DNA of 64,000 bases from Adineta ricciae. Lineage: Eukaryota; Rotifera; Eurotatoria; Adinetida; Adinetidae. The position numbers and the translations under genes are program-made. The stretch is from positions 83,012 through 147,011 of the forward strand of contig CAJNOJ010000254.1 of NCBI GenBank assembly GCA_905250025.1, in the 5' to 3' direction. Of the stretch, positions 1 to 11,320 are shown in pieces. The notes beneath the pieces are model-generated. The model was not told where the DNA came from, ran no database searches, and saw only the letters and a program-made list of their open reading frames with translations. Position 1 is the stretch's first letter, and each line of letters starts with the position of its first letter.

Positions 1-979
1 AACTGGTGAGTTACCTGTTCAAGAATGTTCAAGATCATCTGAGAGAAGCGAAAGACAAGAACACTCAATTGTTCGTATTGATCGATACGAACAACGACGG
101 TAAAAGAAGAGTTTGATGTATTCTTAATTCTGTTTGGATTGTAGGAAAAATGACGTGGCCCGAATATGCAGCATTGTATCTTAAACTCCATAATCAAAAC
201 GTATCCGTTGACAAATATCTACACGACATGGACATTGCACCACAATCAATAGATCTCGATTGTCAGTAATGATACACAGCAACTGGATCGATCCTATCGA
301 ATGTGTAATACTTTTAGTGCTCGCCGAACTTCTTAAAATTCGTAATCGTTGGATGCGCGTTGGAGATGACCTTAATGTCGATCAATTTCTCGCATTTCGT
401 CATCCCGAACTAGTCAGTCAAGCATCGACAAGTATCGCTGATAATCTCATAGCGCAGTTAGGTTTGTGTTTCTTCTCAGTCTTATAATTTAGTTTTTTAA
501 TGTGCCTAGATCGTGATAATGATCAGCAATTAACTGAAAAAGAGTTCGTTATTGTTCCATGTACGTAAAAATCGACGCATTTTGTTATACTTCTTACACG
601 GTAGCCAATTTATAGCACATGATATAAACGGAGAACGTGGTGAGACGAAATTGGGAACAGTAGATCAGCAATGGATGGCGTCCCAAAAGCGAGAATTTCT
701 TGAGTTCGACGAGAATCGTGATGGCATTCTCTCCAAGGAAGAATTAGTTGTATGGATATAACTTTAACATTGACAGAATATTCTTGTGGTTCTTTGTAGA
801 AAGCATATGATCCAATGAATCGTGCTCATATCAATATTCAAGTAAATCGACTATTTGAAAAAGTTGATGATTCACCAGGCGATAATACTTTGTCATTAAA
901 TGAAATTCAAAGTCATGCTCATGTGTTTACTGATATGCGTATTCTTGACACAGATGAAGTTTTACATGACGAAATGTAG
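1..979 (+). CDS. SDF4: EF-hand calcium-binding protein, CREC family (Cab45/SDF4-like), 3' part
   Basis: Six exons can be joined: about 1-99, 145-261, 318-461, 510-560, 616-749 and 800-979 (stop TAG 977-979). The 5' end lies outside the window. Several EF-hand loops are visible: DTNNDGKMTWPE, DRDNDQQLTEKE and DENRDGILSKEE. A segment RWMRVGDDLNVDQFLAF followed by HPE is typical of the CREC family. After the third of these loops comes YDPMN, as in Cab45, and the protein ends HDEM, resembling the HEEF-type tails of the family. CREC proteins bind calcium in the secretory pathway; Cab45 acts in the Golgi lumen. The signal peptide would be upstream. An AATAAA lies near 1015. Cab45 fits better than calumenin or reticulocalbin, but only the C-terminal half is seen. 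Confidence 0.8.
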
Positions 980-2765
980 TATAGAACTTTTTCGTATGGA
1001 ATATTTGTTTTTCTAATAAAGAAAACTGAGAAAGAATAAAAGTTGAAAATTAATTTTTGCCTGTCAGTTTGATAAACATAATAATTGAGTTTATCATTTC
1101 TTTCAAATAAGTTTAGTTTTCTCGGGCATCTTTTAAGAATCCAAATTGGTTAAATGAAGTTGAAAATTTCCCCTATTTGCGAAATATTATCGTAAATTCG
1201 CTGAAATGCATTACTTCTTTACCAACAAAGATTGAAAGTCAGGTGAAAAAGTAAATGACCGATCATTTCTTGACAAACATTTCCAACTACTGTTTTTGAT
1301 AGATGAGGACACAGATCATCACCGAAATCAACAATATCAAAGAATAAGAAAAGCAAATCATTTATTTATGGAAAAAACGTATTTTGGCTTATCATGATTT
1401 GAAGAAATATAATGTGAGTTCATAGGAAATAGACAACATGGGGAATGAACATAGCAATTGATAAAGTGTTTGGCATTCTCAAATAGAATTCATGCGATGG
1501 TAAGTTTCTTTGATTAAACATTTACCTTATGGTGACCAGATAAACTATCTGGACGAATTTGATGGCCAAGACTCTTTACTACTTGCGTATGAGTAGCTGA
1601 GATGTTATTCTTAGGGGTTATTCGAAAAGACTACTAAAGAAATCAGTCACACATATAACTTAGAAGCTCATTAGTAATGAACATCCTACGAGAACAGATA
1701 AATATATTTAGAAAACACTGCGTTGTTCAGACTGACGATCGAGAATTTCCAAGCAATCTATCGAAAAGAGATTTTTAATCGGTGGATTCGTTGAAAATTC
1801 ACCCTGTCTTCGCAATTATGTTTATTTTTAGTCCATTAGCTTCAGTTGCACAACCAATGAAGAGATCGAAAAGATCTGGTTCATTCGTTTGATATTTATA
1901 CGTAGTCATCTGGAACACTTGTGCATTTTTCGTTGAATAATCTATCAGTAATATACTTTCTTCGTCAATTTTGTTAAAACTTGTTTTTTTTTGTAGTTGT
2001 TATAATTAAATAAAAGAAAATGAACCAGTTTGAAGCTATCACGAACAAACGATATGTTAGCTAAAGAAGTCCCGTCCGTGAAAACTACACTATTCGACTC
2101 AGAATTTAATTCTGCATTGATTAATGGTGTTTTTCTCCACGAGGCAAACTTTTTCCTGCATCGTAATTATTTTTCTATATAGGAGATAAATTGTAAATAA
2201 ATAGAATTTCTTCAAAGTTTGTCTCGTAAATAAAAACATCATCATTCACTGCAGAATTAAATCCTAAGTCCAATAGCGTAGTTTTCATGGACGGGACTTC
2301 TTTAGTTAAAAACAAAATTTTAGTTAAGATATCGCTTGTTTGCGCTAGCTTCACATTCATAGAAAATGACAGAAAAGCGATGACATTAAAATAATGAATA
2401 TCTTTATTTATTTCCTTTCATAACTCTTTTGAGTTCCTTTATTTCACATCGTTTTATTTTCTTCCAACATATATTACAATCTTATGCTTACTGATGTTAA
2501 TGCGAAGACCTAGTTACTCCAGGAATCATGCGACAGAAAATAGAAGTACGAGAAAGTATTGACTTTTTTCGACGATGAAATGGAATAATAGCCATGCATG
2601 ATATATAGAAGATCATATTTTGTTTGAATTGACTCACTATTTTTCTTGAGTAAACTACTACTTGTTGACAAAGTGTAGTGGGCTCGGAAAAAACACAATC
2701 TTGATGAAGAAACAATATTTATATAGGTACGCAGACGACTTTAATGTTACACAGGAGTTTTGAAA
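980..2765. other. gene-poor stretch upstream of the IRG gene
   Basis: About 1.8 kb of AT-rich DNA. I see no convincing exon chain on either strand. The only structure is the imperfect inverted repeat at 2030-2360 (separate entry). Short minus-strand open frames at 2497-2931 do not resemble known domains. A 3' splice-like ACAG at about 2750-2753 precedes the IRG start by 12 bp. Confidence 0.5.
2030..2360. repeat. imperfect inverted repeat with conserved coding-like core
   Basis: The plus-strand arm (about 2030-2165) and the minus-strand arm (about 2170-2360) are diverged copies facing tail to tail. Both encode a peptide around KEVPSxKTTLxD followed a few residues later by FNSA. The minus copy starts at an ATG at 2360 and is open for 61 codons; the plus copy is open only in its core. 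It could be an old fold-back duplication of an exon, or a palindromic element. I do not recognise the peptide. Confidence 0.6.
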
Positions 2766-4129
2766 ATGTCGAATGAAGAACGTCGATCATTTTTTTTAAG
2801 TCGAGCTCAACAGCAGAATATTGTTTCTTCCCCGAGGTAAATAAATGCATATGAATTGAAATTTCACAAGATGACAATAAAATTTCTTTTTTCATTAGTA
2901 TTCGTTTTAATGTTGTTGAAAGAATTTCCACTCGTGATTATCAAAATTATTTTGATGAAAAAATACAAAAACAAATCGCACTTCATGGATGTAATGGGTT
3001 TGACCAATGGATTCGTAAATTTATAGAAGAATGGAACGAAAAAGAATTACGCATTGGTGTTATAGGCACATCGGGCGTAGGAAAGTCAACTTTCATCAAT
3101 ACAATGCGTGATTTACCACCGGATCACCCAAAAGCTGCAAAAGCGTGCAGTAACAAAGAAGGTACAACGAATGTAGGAGCATATCCAGATGTAAAAAATC
3201 CAAAAGTAGTTTATTATGATTTTCCTGGTACCGGAGTTCCAAACTTTCCTATAAGAGAATATTCAGAAACATTCCAACTTAACTCATACGACTTCTTCAT
3301 CATTCTTGTATCTAATCGATTCACAGAGAATGATTGTTATCTGGCTAATGAACTTCATAAATGTCAAAAGAAATTCTTCTTTGTTCGAACAAGAATAGAT
3401 CAAGATATTACAAATGAACGTGAAGATAGAGGCGATGAATTTAATGAACAAGTTTATCTCGACGAAACAAAACAAATTTGTCAAGAAGATTTAAAAAGTA
3501 TTCCTGGTGAACATCCTGTTTATTTGATTAGTGGACGATTGAAAAATTATACGAAATGGGATTTTCCAAAACTTGTTCAAGATTTAATTGAAAACGCACC
3601 GGGTTTAAAGCGAGAAGCACTTGTTCATACAATTAGTGCCAATTCTCATGAAGCTGTTGAACAGAAAGGAGCTCTTATTAGAAGTCGGATATTTAAAGTC
3701 GCTTTAGCTTCAGCTGGTATTGCTGCTGTACCTGTTCCTGGATTGTCAATTTGCTGCGATGTAGCTCTCATGGTCAGGGAAATACATTTGTACCTAAAAG
3801 ATTTTGGTGTTGACAATGAGGCAATTGAAATTCTTTCGAAAAGACTTGGTATTAATCTTGAAGACCTAGTAAAGGTTATCTATGGTGCCAAAATGGTTTT
3901 TCTCGATGCCGATGACACTGGAATAAGGAGACTACTAATAGAAAAACTTAGTGAAACTGCAATCGTTTATGCAGCTGAAGAAGGTGCCAGATATTTACCA
4001 CTTATTGGACCAGTTATAGCTTCGGGAATATCATTTACTGCTGTGTATAAGGTTTTGCACTATTTTCTTGAAGAAATCATAGTACTTGCTCATAAACGTA
4101 TTGATCAAATTGTTGCACATTCTCGATAG
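2766..4129 (+). CDS. immunity-related GTPase (IRG/IIGP family)
   Basis: Two exons, 2766-2836 and 2899-4129, spliced over a 62-nt GTAAAT..TTAG intron, give 433 residues. The start is the first ATG, 12 bp after an ACAG that could be a trans-splice acceptor. The G domain shows the P-loop GTSGVGKST at residues 80-88, the G3 motif DFPGTG near 131-136, and the IRG-type G4 region FFVRTRID near 185-192. The rest is the helical region typical of IRG proteins, with a hydrophobic stretch around IAAVPVPGLSICCDVALM. Length and order match the p47 IRG family, which in vertebrates acts on vacuole membranes in cell-autonomous defence. A defence role here is inference. Canonical lysine GKS is present, so nucleotide binding is expected. 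Confidence 0.9.
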
Positions 4130-5462
4130 ACAATTGAATGATTTCTCTTTTATTTTAAAAAAAGATCACAATAAACTGGAATATCCTATTAAAAATCTGT
4201 TCTTCGTCTTCTTTTACAATATTCACTATGATAAATGTGATAGTAAAGATGATATATTCATTTCAATTAATAAAACTCTCATCCACACCCTCAAGATTGT
4301 TTTTCTACTGAATAAAATTGATATCTATCCTAAAGGCATTTTTATTCTACGTTTGATCCAAACGGATGTTATCGAAATTTTCTCTACCGAAAACAACAAA
4401 AAAACTTCAATGGATCGTTTGAACTTGGCCGCAATGTTAAAATAATAAGATGAATATCCAAAATCATCTGTCGTTTTGCATTTATACAACAAAATTACTT
4501 AAAACTATTGACCATTAAGATAGCAATCGTGATTACATGAACAATAATCCATTTCTACATACAAAAACATGTCGAGATAAGTAGAGTAATAGGACATACA
4601 TGAATAAGAGAAATTACATCATGATTTTTTCGAAATCCAACGTTCGGTGTATTGTTGAAAACAAGTTTATAACATTCTCATCGAAATAATCGTCTTCTTT
4701 TGATTATGATCAAAATGATTTTTTTTTCTTCATTTCAAATGATGAACGATGACAAGAAAATAATCAGATCGACATCGGTCAATGTATATATCAATATCGC
4801 TTTCTTTTTCCGTTGATTTCGAAATCTGTCCTATCTCCGCCTTCGATGTTTTCTCTATCGACAAGAAAAAGATCATCGTTAATCAAATAGAAGTGAAAGA
4901 TGAGTATCAACTCTACACTTGATCCATTGCTTATCCAGTGTTTTATTTGCTGAACGATTGACACTGTTTTGAAGCTGAATAAATAAAAAGGCAAAATTTA
5001 ATTTTCTTCTTCTTCTACTCGAACTACTTGTATGTTTTGGCAACGGTTTATTTAATTCACTTAACAAAAAAAGTACGTTAATTGTCCACTCGATAGTCAT
5101 CTTTAATGGTGAGAAAAAGCTTTTGATAGATATTCTGTCTCCTTTCATTTATTCTTCTCTCGAGAGACACGTTAGCTAAATGAATGAGCAATTGCTTTTC
5201 TTCCTTGTCAATCGGATAACTTATACGTGTACATGTCGCGGGTGCATCGCTCGTCTTCATGCACATACTATTTCATATGTATATATTATTAAGCTGTTCT
5301 CATATATTCATATATTCTCCGTCTACTCATCGATTTCTCATCAGTTGAAAGAACTTTGTCATATATTCGTTTTCGTCTTGTTGGTTAAAAAAAAATCTTA
5401 ACGTATATACATATATGTATGTATGTATAAATTGATGAGTAGAGGAAGAGTTGGCCGGCGAT
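4130..5462. other. intergenic region, no gene recognised
   Basis: About 1.3 kb of AT-rich DNA between the IRG gene and the smoothelin-like gene. An open frame at 4086-4445 overlaps the IRG end in another frame and has no recognisable domain. Short minus-strand frames at 4791-5266 overlap each other and look like chance. TA/TG microsatellite-like sequence (tatatacatatatgtatgtatg) lies at about 5404-5426, close to the next start. Confidence 0.5.
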
Positions 5463-8400
5463 ATGGATGAACGCGACGGGGTCGAATATCCCGAACAACA
5501 AACTCAATATCGACAATCATTATTGAAGAAGACTAAGAGTGAAATTAAACACGAGAAAAAGATGTCAAAAACAGAGAGTCGATTCAAATCGAAACTTGGT
5601 AAGTTGTTTCATTTCGCTTCCGAATTCCATCTCCATATTTCTCGTTAGAATCATTAAAAAAACTACAACATTCAGCATCAACGAATAGTGCGGTCGAAAA
5701 AGCACGAGCATTTTTTCGTTCATTAGAACTGAAACATCATGGCAGTAGCAGTAGTAATGACCAATCGTCATCGGCATCGCCTCGACGACGTCATCTGACT
5801 ACTGCTAACAATATTGATCATTCAACTTCAGGTAAATTTCCTCCGCCTTCTTCAGTGTCATCATCAAGTTCGTCGTCAATTATTGACGATAGTCAAAATA
5901 CGATATCATTACCAACGACGACTGATTCGTCGTTACCAATTAAAAATCCCACTGATGGAATTGCCACAGCAAGACTTATTCGAGTGATTAATTCGAATTA
6001 TTCCAATTCCAAAGATATGATCGTTCATCGTGCCATTTATGATGACCAACCACCATATTTTAGTCATCATTCCATGTTATACGAAAGAAATTTTCCTTCA
6101 CCTCAGCCATTCTACAACGAAAGAAGTCAAAGCTATTCGGTATCTATGGAAAAACATCGAGAGGTTCAAGCAAAATATGGTAAGATATAATCAGTGAGAC
6201 ATTCATTAGATTGAATGAAAACCGTGAGATGATAACGTTTAATATTTCACCGATGAAAAGCTATAATTTTCTATTATTAATAAGAGTAAATTATCGATTA
6301 ACTGATAAGCATATCTGAGGTCTCAGATTCATATAAATGATTATAATTCGAATAGGCATAAACAAACTATGAGACATCAGTGAAATCGAGCGTTTTTCTG
6401 ATAGAAATCAAGGTTGGACTAAGTAGACTTGTAAAGAAACGAAAGTTTTTATCAATCTACAATTCAATATACATCAGATTTTCTTGTCACGCTTGATAAA
6501 TTCGTAATGTTTCACTAATATCCTCTTTGTTTAAAGTTCAATTAACCATGAACAAGATTATTTGTTAACCTTTTTTTGAAAATTTCATTAGAACTTATGG
6601 GATATGTCTGATCTTCTTATAGACATTCGTCCACTATCACCTGTCTCATCAATGAATTCTAATATAATTTATTCCAGTCAAATCTACTGCAATTCTCCCT
6701 CATCAATTGAACCAATGGCGATGAACGGAAACATTACCAATCATCAATTATCAACTTCTCTATATAATTATCGACCATTAGTGTGTCGTCATATTGAATC
6801 TCCAACGTTAATGTCTTCGTCATTTCACGAACCGTCCGATCGAATTTCGGATTCTATAATTCGGCCATTACCTCCATCGTCATCATCATCATCATCAATG
6901 TCAACGTGGAATCAAAGTGTTCGCCGTCTTAATAATGAATATACTTCAACGATCAATGCTCTTCAACAAGCGAAAGAATCACTAAAAGACATCTGTCCCG
7001 AACAGAACAATAAAATATCCAAGTACGCAAATTTGGTTGCACGAGGAATCGATAACCTTTCCAATATCGAACCAAAGAAATCGTTAGGCGTTACTTTTTG
7101 TCTCACTGCACCCATGTCTTCACCGAATTCAACGACAAACTCGTACGACGAGAACAAATCGGTCACGTCAAGCATGTTCTGCAAACCGAAACTCGTTCGT
7201 CCATTAGATTTGGACACATTCGTTCCATCGATTACATCTTTACCAAAATTAGAACCTGTTTCATCAATTCCGGAAAAGAATACGAAAGTCGACTCCATCG
7301 CGAGTATAATCAAAAAGTTTAATAACTTAAATAATTCACCAGTGTCATTAAGATCTCAAACGATCGTCGAAAATCATGAAGAACCATCATTTTTATCTCA
7401 ATTCACCAAGGAACAGCAACAACAAGTTTTACCAAAAATCATTGTCTTTGACTCCATTCCAGCGAAAAAAGATCGACCGAATCTTCCTTCATTGCCGTCA
7501 TTAACTGACTTAAGCCCAAGTTATCCAGTTTCATCTCCTCGAGTTCACTTCGAACCATCGGTAACCACATACGAAATCGAAGAAATTCCCTATGAATCTC
7601 CACCACCCCCGCTTCTCTCATCTTCTTCTTCATCGTCAACATCCACATCAATATCTGAAGATTCAACAAGCAGTTCCTCGACTGATGAAAATCAAGTTTA
7701 CGAAAATATTCGATGCGACAATATCGTTCAAGAAGAAACAACATACACAGTTGAAACATTTTACAAAAGTACGCATAACAATGAAACGAATAAGGCGAAT
7801 TTAAGCAATCAACAAGTGGTTGTTATTCGAGAAAATACCACCGAAGAACAATTTAATTCCGCTCGGGAGAGAATACGTGCAGAAAAAAGTCGCATTCGCC
7901 ATAGTCCTTTGAAACATACGTTTACAACGAATGAAACCGAAGTTCCACCATTAACAACACCTCTACTCACATATCTAAATTTGACAGTCAAACAAGCATC
8001 ACCAACGATCGAGACAAAAGACGAAGTTCACGAAAAGTAGGTCCTTTGATATTCGATGATCACCACGTGATTTGAATGGACCCGTTCTCTATAAATGTTT
8101 TTTTTTCTTTTCTTTCGTTCTTCTAGTTACCATTCCATTGAGCCGTCATCAGCAGCACATATTTCAAACAATTTTATCTCGTCTATTTATCGCACGGAAG
8201 AAAATGAGACAATAAATGACGTCGTTACAATCAACCCTCATACACATTCACCACCATCTCATCGTTTAATCAGTAGTTCGTCATCGAGTAGCACAGTATC
8301 ATCTGCTTCAACTGTTCTTATCAGTCAAAAGACGACTTCGGTCAATTCAAACGCTCCCAACGGTAATCTAACAAAAAACAACAATAAATCTGTTTCACAA

Positions 8401-9892
8401 CTACCAAAACGTACTCTCAGCAATACTCCCAATACAACAATAACAAACGCATCGCGTTTGAAACAGCCATTAAAAAATGTTCCAACTTCAAGTAAACTGA
8501 AACCGCCTTCGTCAACAATCAAAAAACCATTGAAACCAACGATTGCAAGTCATATGTCATCAGTAACACCCTCGACGATGGCAACATCATCAATACGAAA
8601 ACCAACAGGAATAACGAATCAATCGTCAACGTTGCCGAATAACGTCGTCAACAGAACTATTCAACAACAGGTAAGATTGCAGATGTTTAAGTAAGGGCGT
8701 ACTTCAGACAAACAAAAAGAATAAACTTGAAAGTTCATTTTCTTTTCTCACGTTTCTTAATGTTATTTTCGAATTTTAGGTGTCATTAACACCGTTAACT
8801 TCGACTGGAAAGAAACACAACTTAGTCAACGGAACTAATATGACTGAATCACAAAATCTCGCAGGTATTTAAAAATCGTTATCGTTGAAATATTATTCAG
8901 CACTCATAAACTATTTTGAATCAGAAGAAAAAGAGAAAGAAAGAGAACGAACGAAAGAAACTACAGTTTATGATAAAAGTAAAATATATGTCTGAGTGTA
9001 CGCGCGTGCATGTATACATTTTTCATTTCGAATCATGAATAAATATTCGGATTTTGTTCGACTAGAATCTTCGTCTTCTCTTGGTAAAAATCGGGTGAGA
9101 TCGATGGTGAATCAATTGAATGCTGCTGTATCATCAACACGGCCAGTGGCTCCAGTAGCGATTCCGACTAAACGAACGCCATTGTTTTCATCAGTGGTCA
9201 ATTCACGACATTCAGCATTGACCGAACCATCAACAAGTCCACCACCAACACCAGCCATTACAAAACCTACAATAACCGCACCCAGTCGTCCAACACTTCA
9301 ACGTGCGATGACGATCAATATGAATCGATCGGGAGCAACATCGCCTCCATCAACACCTTCGACAACCAATAATAATATCCCGTCAGCGTATAAACGAAGG
9401 TAATCGATAAGATTGTTCTTGAAGTACGTAATTCCTTTATATTGTAGAACACCTCTTGTTCGTTCTACATCGAATGTGAAAGAAGGCCTTCTTCGTTGGT
9501 GTCAAGCACAAGTTGCTAGTTATCCTGTAAGTGATTCATTTCTTTTGTGTAAATTAGTTTCTTATCTGATTTTTCGCTTAATTCAGAATGTTTCGGTTAC
9601 TAATCTCTCATCATCATGGGCAGATGGTTTAGCATTTTGCGCCCTAACTCATCATTTCTTTCCGGATGCGTTTGATTTCAATAGTTTATCGTCAAGTAAT
9701 CGTAAAGAAAACTTTGAACTTGCTTTTCGTGTCGCTGAAGAACGTGCCGGTGTGCCTCAATTGCTCGACGTTTCGGATATGCTCATTATGGGTAATACAC
9801 CTGACTACAAATGTATATTCACATATCTCAATTCATTTCTGGCCAAAGTTAAGGATTTACATCCAACAGGCAATGGTGTTAACCATCATTGA
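5463..9892 (+). CDS. smoothelin-like protein with C-terminal calponin-homology domain
   Basis: Eight exons: 5463-5598, 5649-6179, 6623-8036, 8127-8670, 8780-8864, 9066-9399, 9448-9526 and 9587-9892, giving 1142 residues. All junctions are GT..AG and phases agree. The start ATG at 5463 follows a non-ATG open stretch. Residues 1 to about 1015 are low-complexity, rich in Ser/Thr/Pro/Asn. The last ~110 residues form a type-2 CH domain: LLRWCQAQV, then SSSWADGLAFCALTHHFFPD, FDFNSL, RKENFELAF, PQLLDVSDM and YKCIFTYLNSF. This pattern is diagnostic of smoothelin/smoothelin-like CH domains, which bind actin or calmodulin. Vertebrate smoothelins are shorter or similar and also carry the CH domain at the C terminus. 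The long disordered N-terminal part is poorly conserved, so exon 3's acceptor (chosen to keep frame) is less certain than the CH exons. Confidence 0.85.
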
Positions 9893-10179
9893 ACTCGTCT
9901 TGTTCTTCTCTGTTTTGTTTTCTCTTTACATTTCAATCTCATGCAAAGTAACATGTGTAACTCTCGAGTAGAACGATAGAATTTATTGTACAAAAAAAAA
10001 AGAGGAAAAAGAAACGTGTACACCATCATCATTGTCTTTTTGTTGTTTGTGCTTATCACTTATTACTAAATTAAATGAAGTCTAATGCTGCTCGATTGAA
10101 CAAATAGAAATTTTTTTCTTGTAAGAATAATTAGCAAATAGATTAAAATATCACACACACGTTTAGAGAGAAAGATCAG

Positions 10180-11152
10180 TTATTCAACACCAAGCGGTAC
10201 TGATAAACGAAGATTAGGAGTTGTTGCACCTTTCATCTGGGCTGTTATACGAAATTCATAAGTAATAGCGATATTTGGTAGATTATCAGGTGAACCATTT
10301 TCATTGGGAACATGAGTTGGGGAGAGATTTGCAGGTAAAACCAATTCACATCTAGTATTGACTTCATTTTCTTTCGTATTTTCAGCGATTTCATTAAGAA
10401 GAGCGGTAAAAATTTCATTTTCCCGCTTGATTCCATTTAATGAAACTGTCTGCATTAATTGTGCTGTGACAGCTTTGATTTGTTTTTGCTTGGGATTTGT
10501 TATGGAAACTGACAGCGGTACAATAGGACAATCACGTCCCGAATAAAATGACTTTGGTAAACTACAGATCATTGTTACATCACCCGAACCTTAAAAAACA
10601 TCGATTTGAACAGAAATGTTTTCTTAACGCTGATATTTTACCTGTGACTTTACATGGTAATGGAACAGTTAATTGGGGTACTTGTGGCGCAATGGTGATT
10701 TGTCTGTGTGTATTTGGTAACAATCGTCCATCGTGAAAGATTTCCAAATAGTAAACAATCGAGAATTCTTTGAATTCACATGAAGGTGGAAGATTACTTC
10801 CAAGTGGAATTCGAAATGGATAGTTGACTTGTTGTTGTTTGATTGTTCGCGCTGTACCATTTTCATGCGAAGTTATCAACGAACAGGAATAAGTTAAGAA
10901 AATATTATTATTATTATTATTATTGTTTGCTTGAGAAGAATTTCGTGTAGAACGTGATCCATATCGTTTGTTTTCAAGCAATTGACCAACTAAATCCACG
11001 CGAATTTCTTTTTCAATCCGCAGTTTCGATCGAACATTTAAATGAAATTCGCCTTGAATTGGCGTCAGTGTCCGATAGAAATCATTGGCCGATGAAAGCG
11101 TTAAGGAATATTCCGCATTTGTCAATGAAGATTTCGTCGAATTTAAACCCAT
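10180..11152 (-). CDS. arrestin-domain-containing protein (alpha-arrestin-like)
   Basis: Two exons, 11152-10642 and 10589-10180, spliced over a 52-nt intron, encode 306 residues. The N-terminal arrestin fold shows an early Y-S-L-T-L-S strand, GEFHLNVRSKLRI, VDLVGQLLE, and YPFRIPLGSNLPPSCEF followed by SIVYYLEIF. The C-terminal arrestin fold carries VPLSVSITNPKQKQIKAV and ends in LRLSVPLGVE. A poly-Asn run (eight residues) sits in the first domain. No PPxY motif is seen, so the usual Nedd4-ligase link of alpha-arrestins is not supported. The ATG immediately follows TTTTCTAG, a 3' splice acceptor, 168 bp after the GTF3C5 stop on the same strand. This fits either a 5'UTR intron or trans-splicing as a downstream operon gene. 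Confidence 0.85.
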
Positions 11153-11320
11153 CTAGAAAAGAAAGATAATCGCACTGATGGAGACAGTGAATAAGTAGGA
11201 AAAAAAAGAAAGCAAATGCATTTCTTTCTCTTTTTTTTGACTGCACAAGGATTCATTTGACTTTTAATATTCTTTTTTCTTCATATGAAGTGAATATATA
11301 CATAACTAAACAACGAAGTG

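Noticed and set aside
4086..4445. 119-codon open frame overlapping the end of the IRG gene
   Set aside because: It starts inside the IRG coding sequence in another frame, has no domain and no splice-supported extension.
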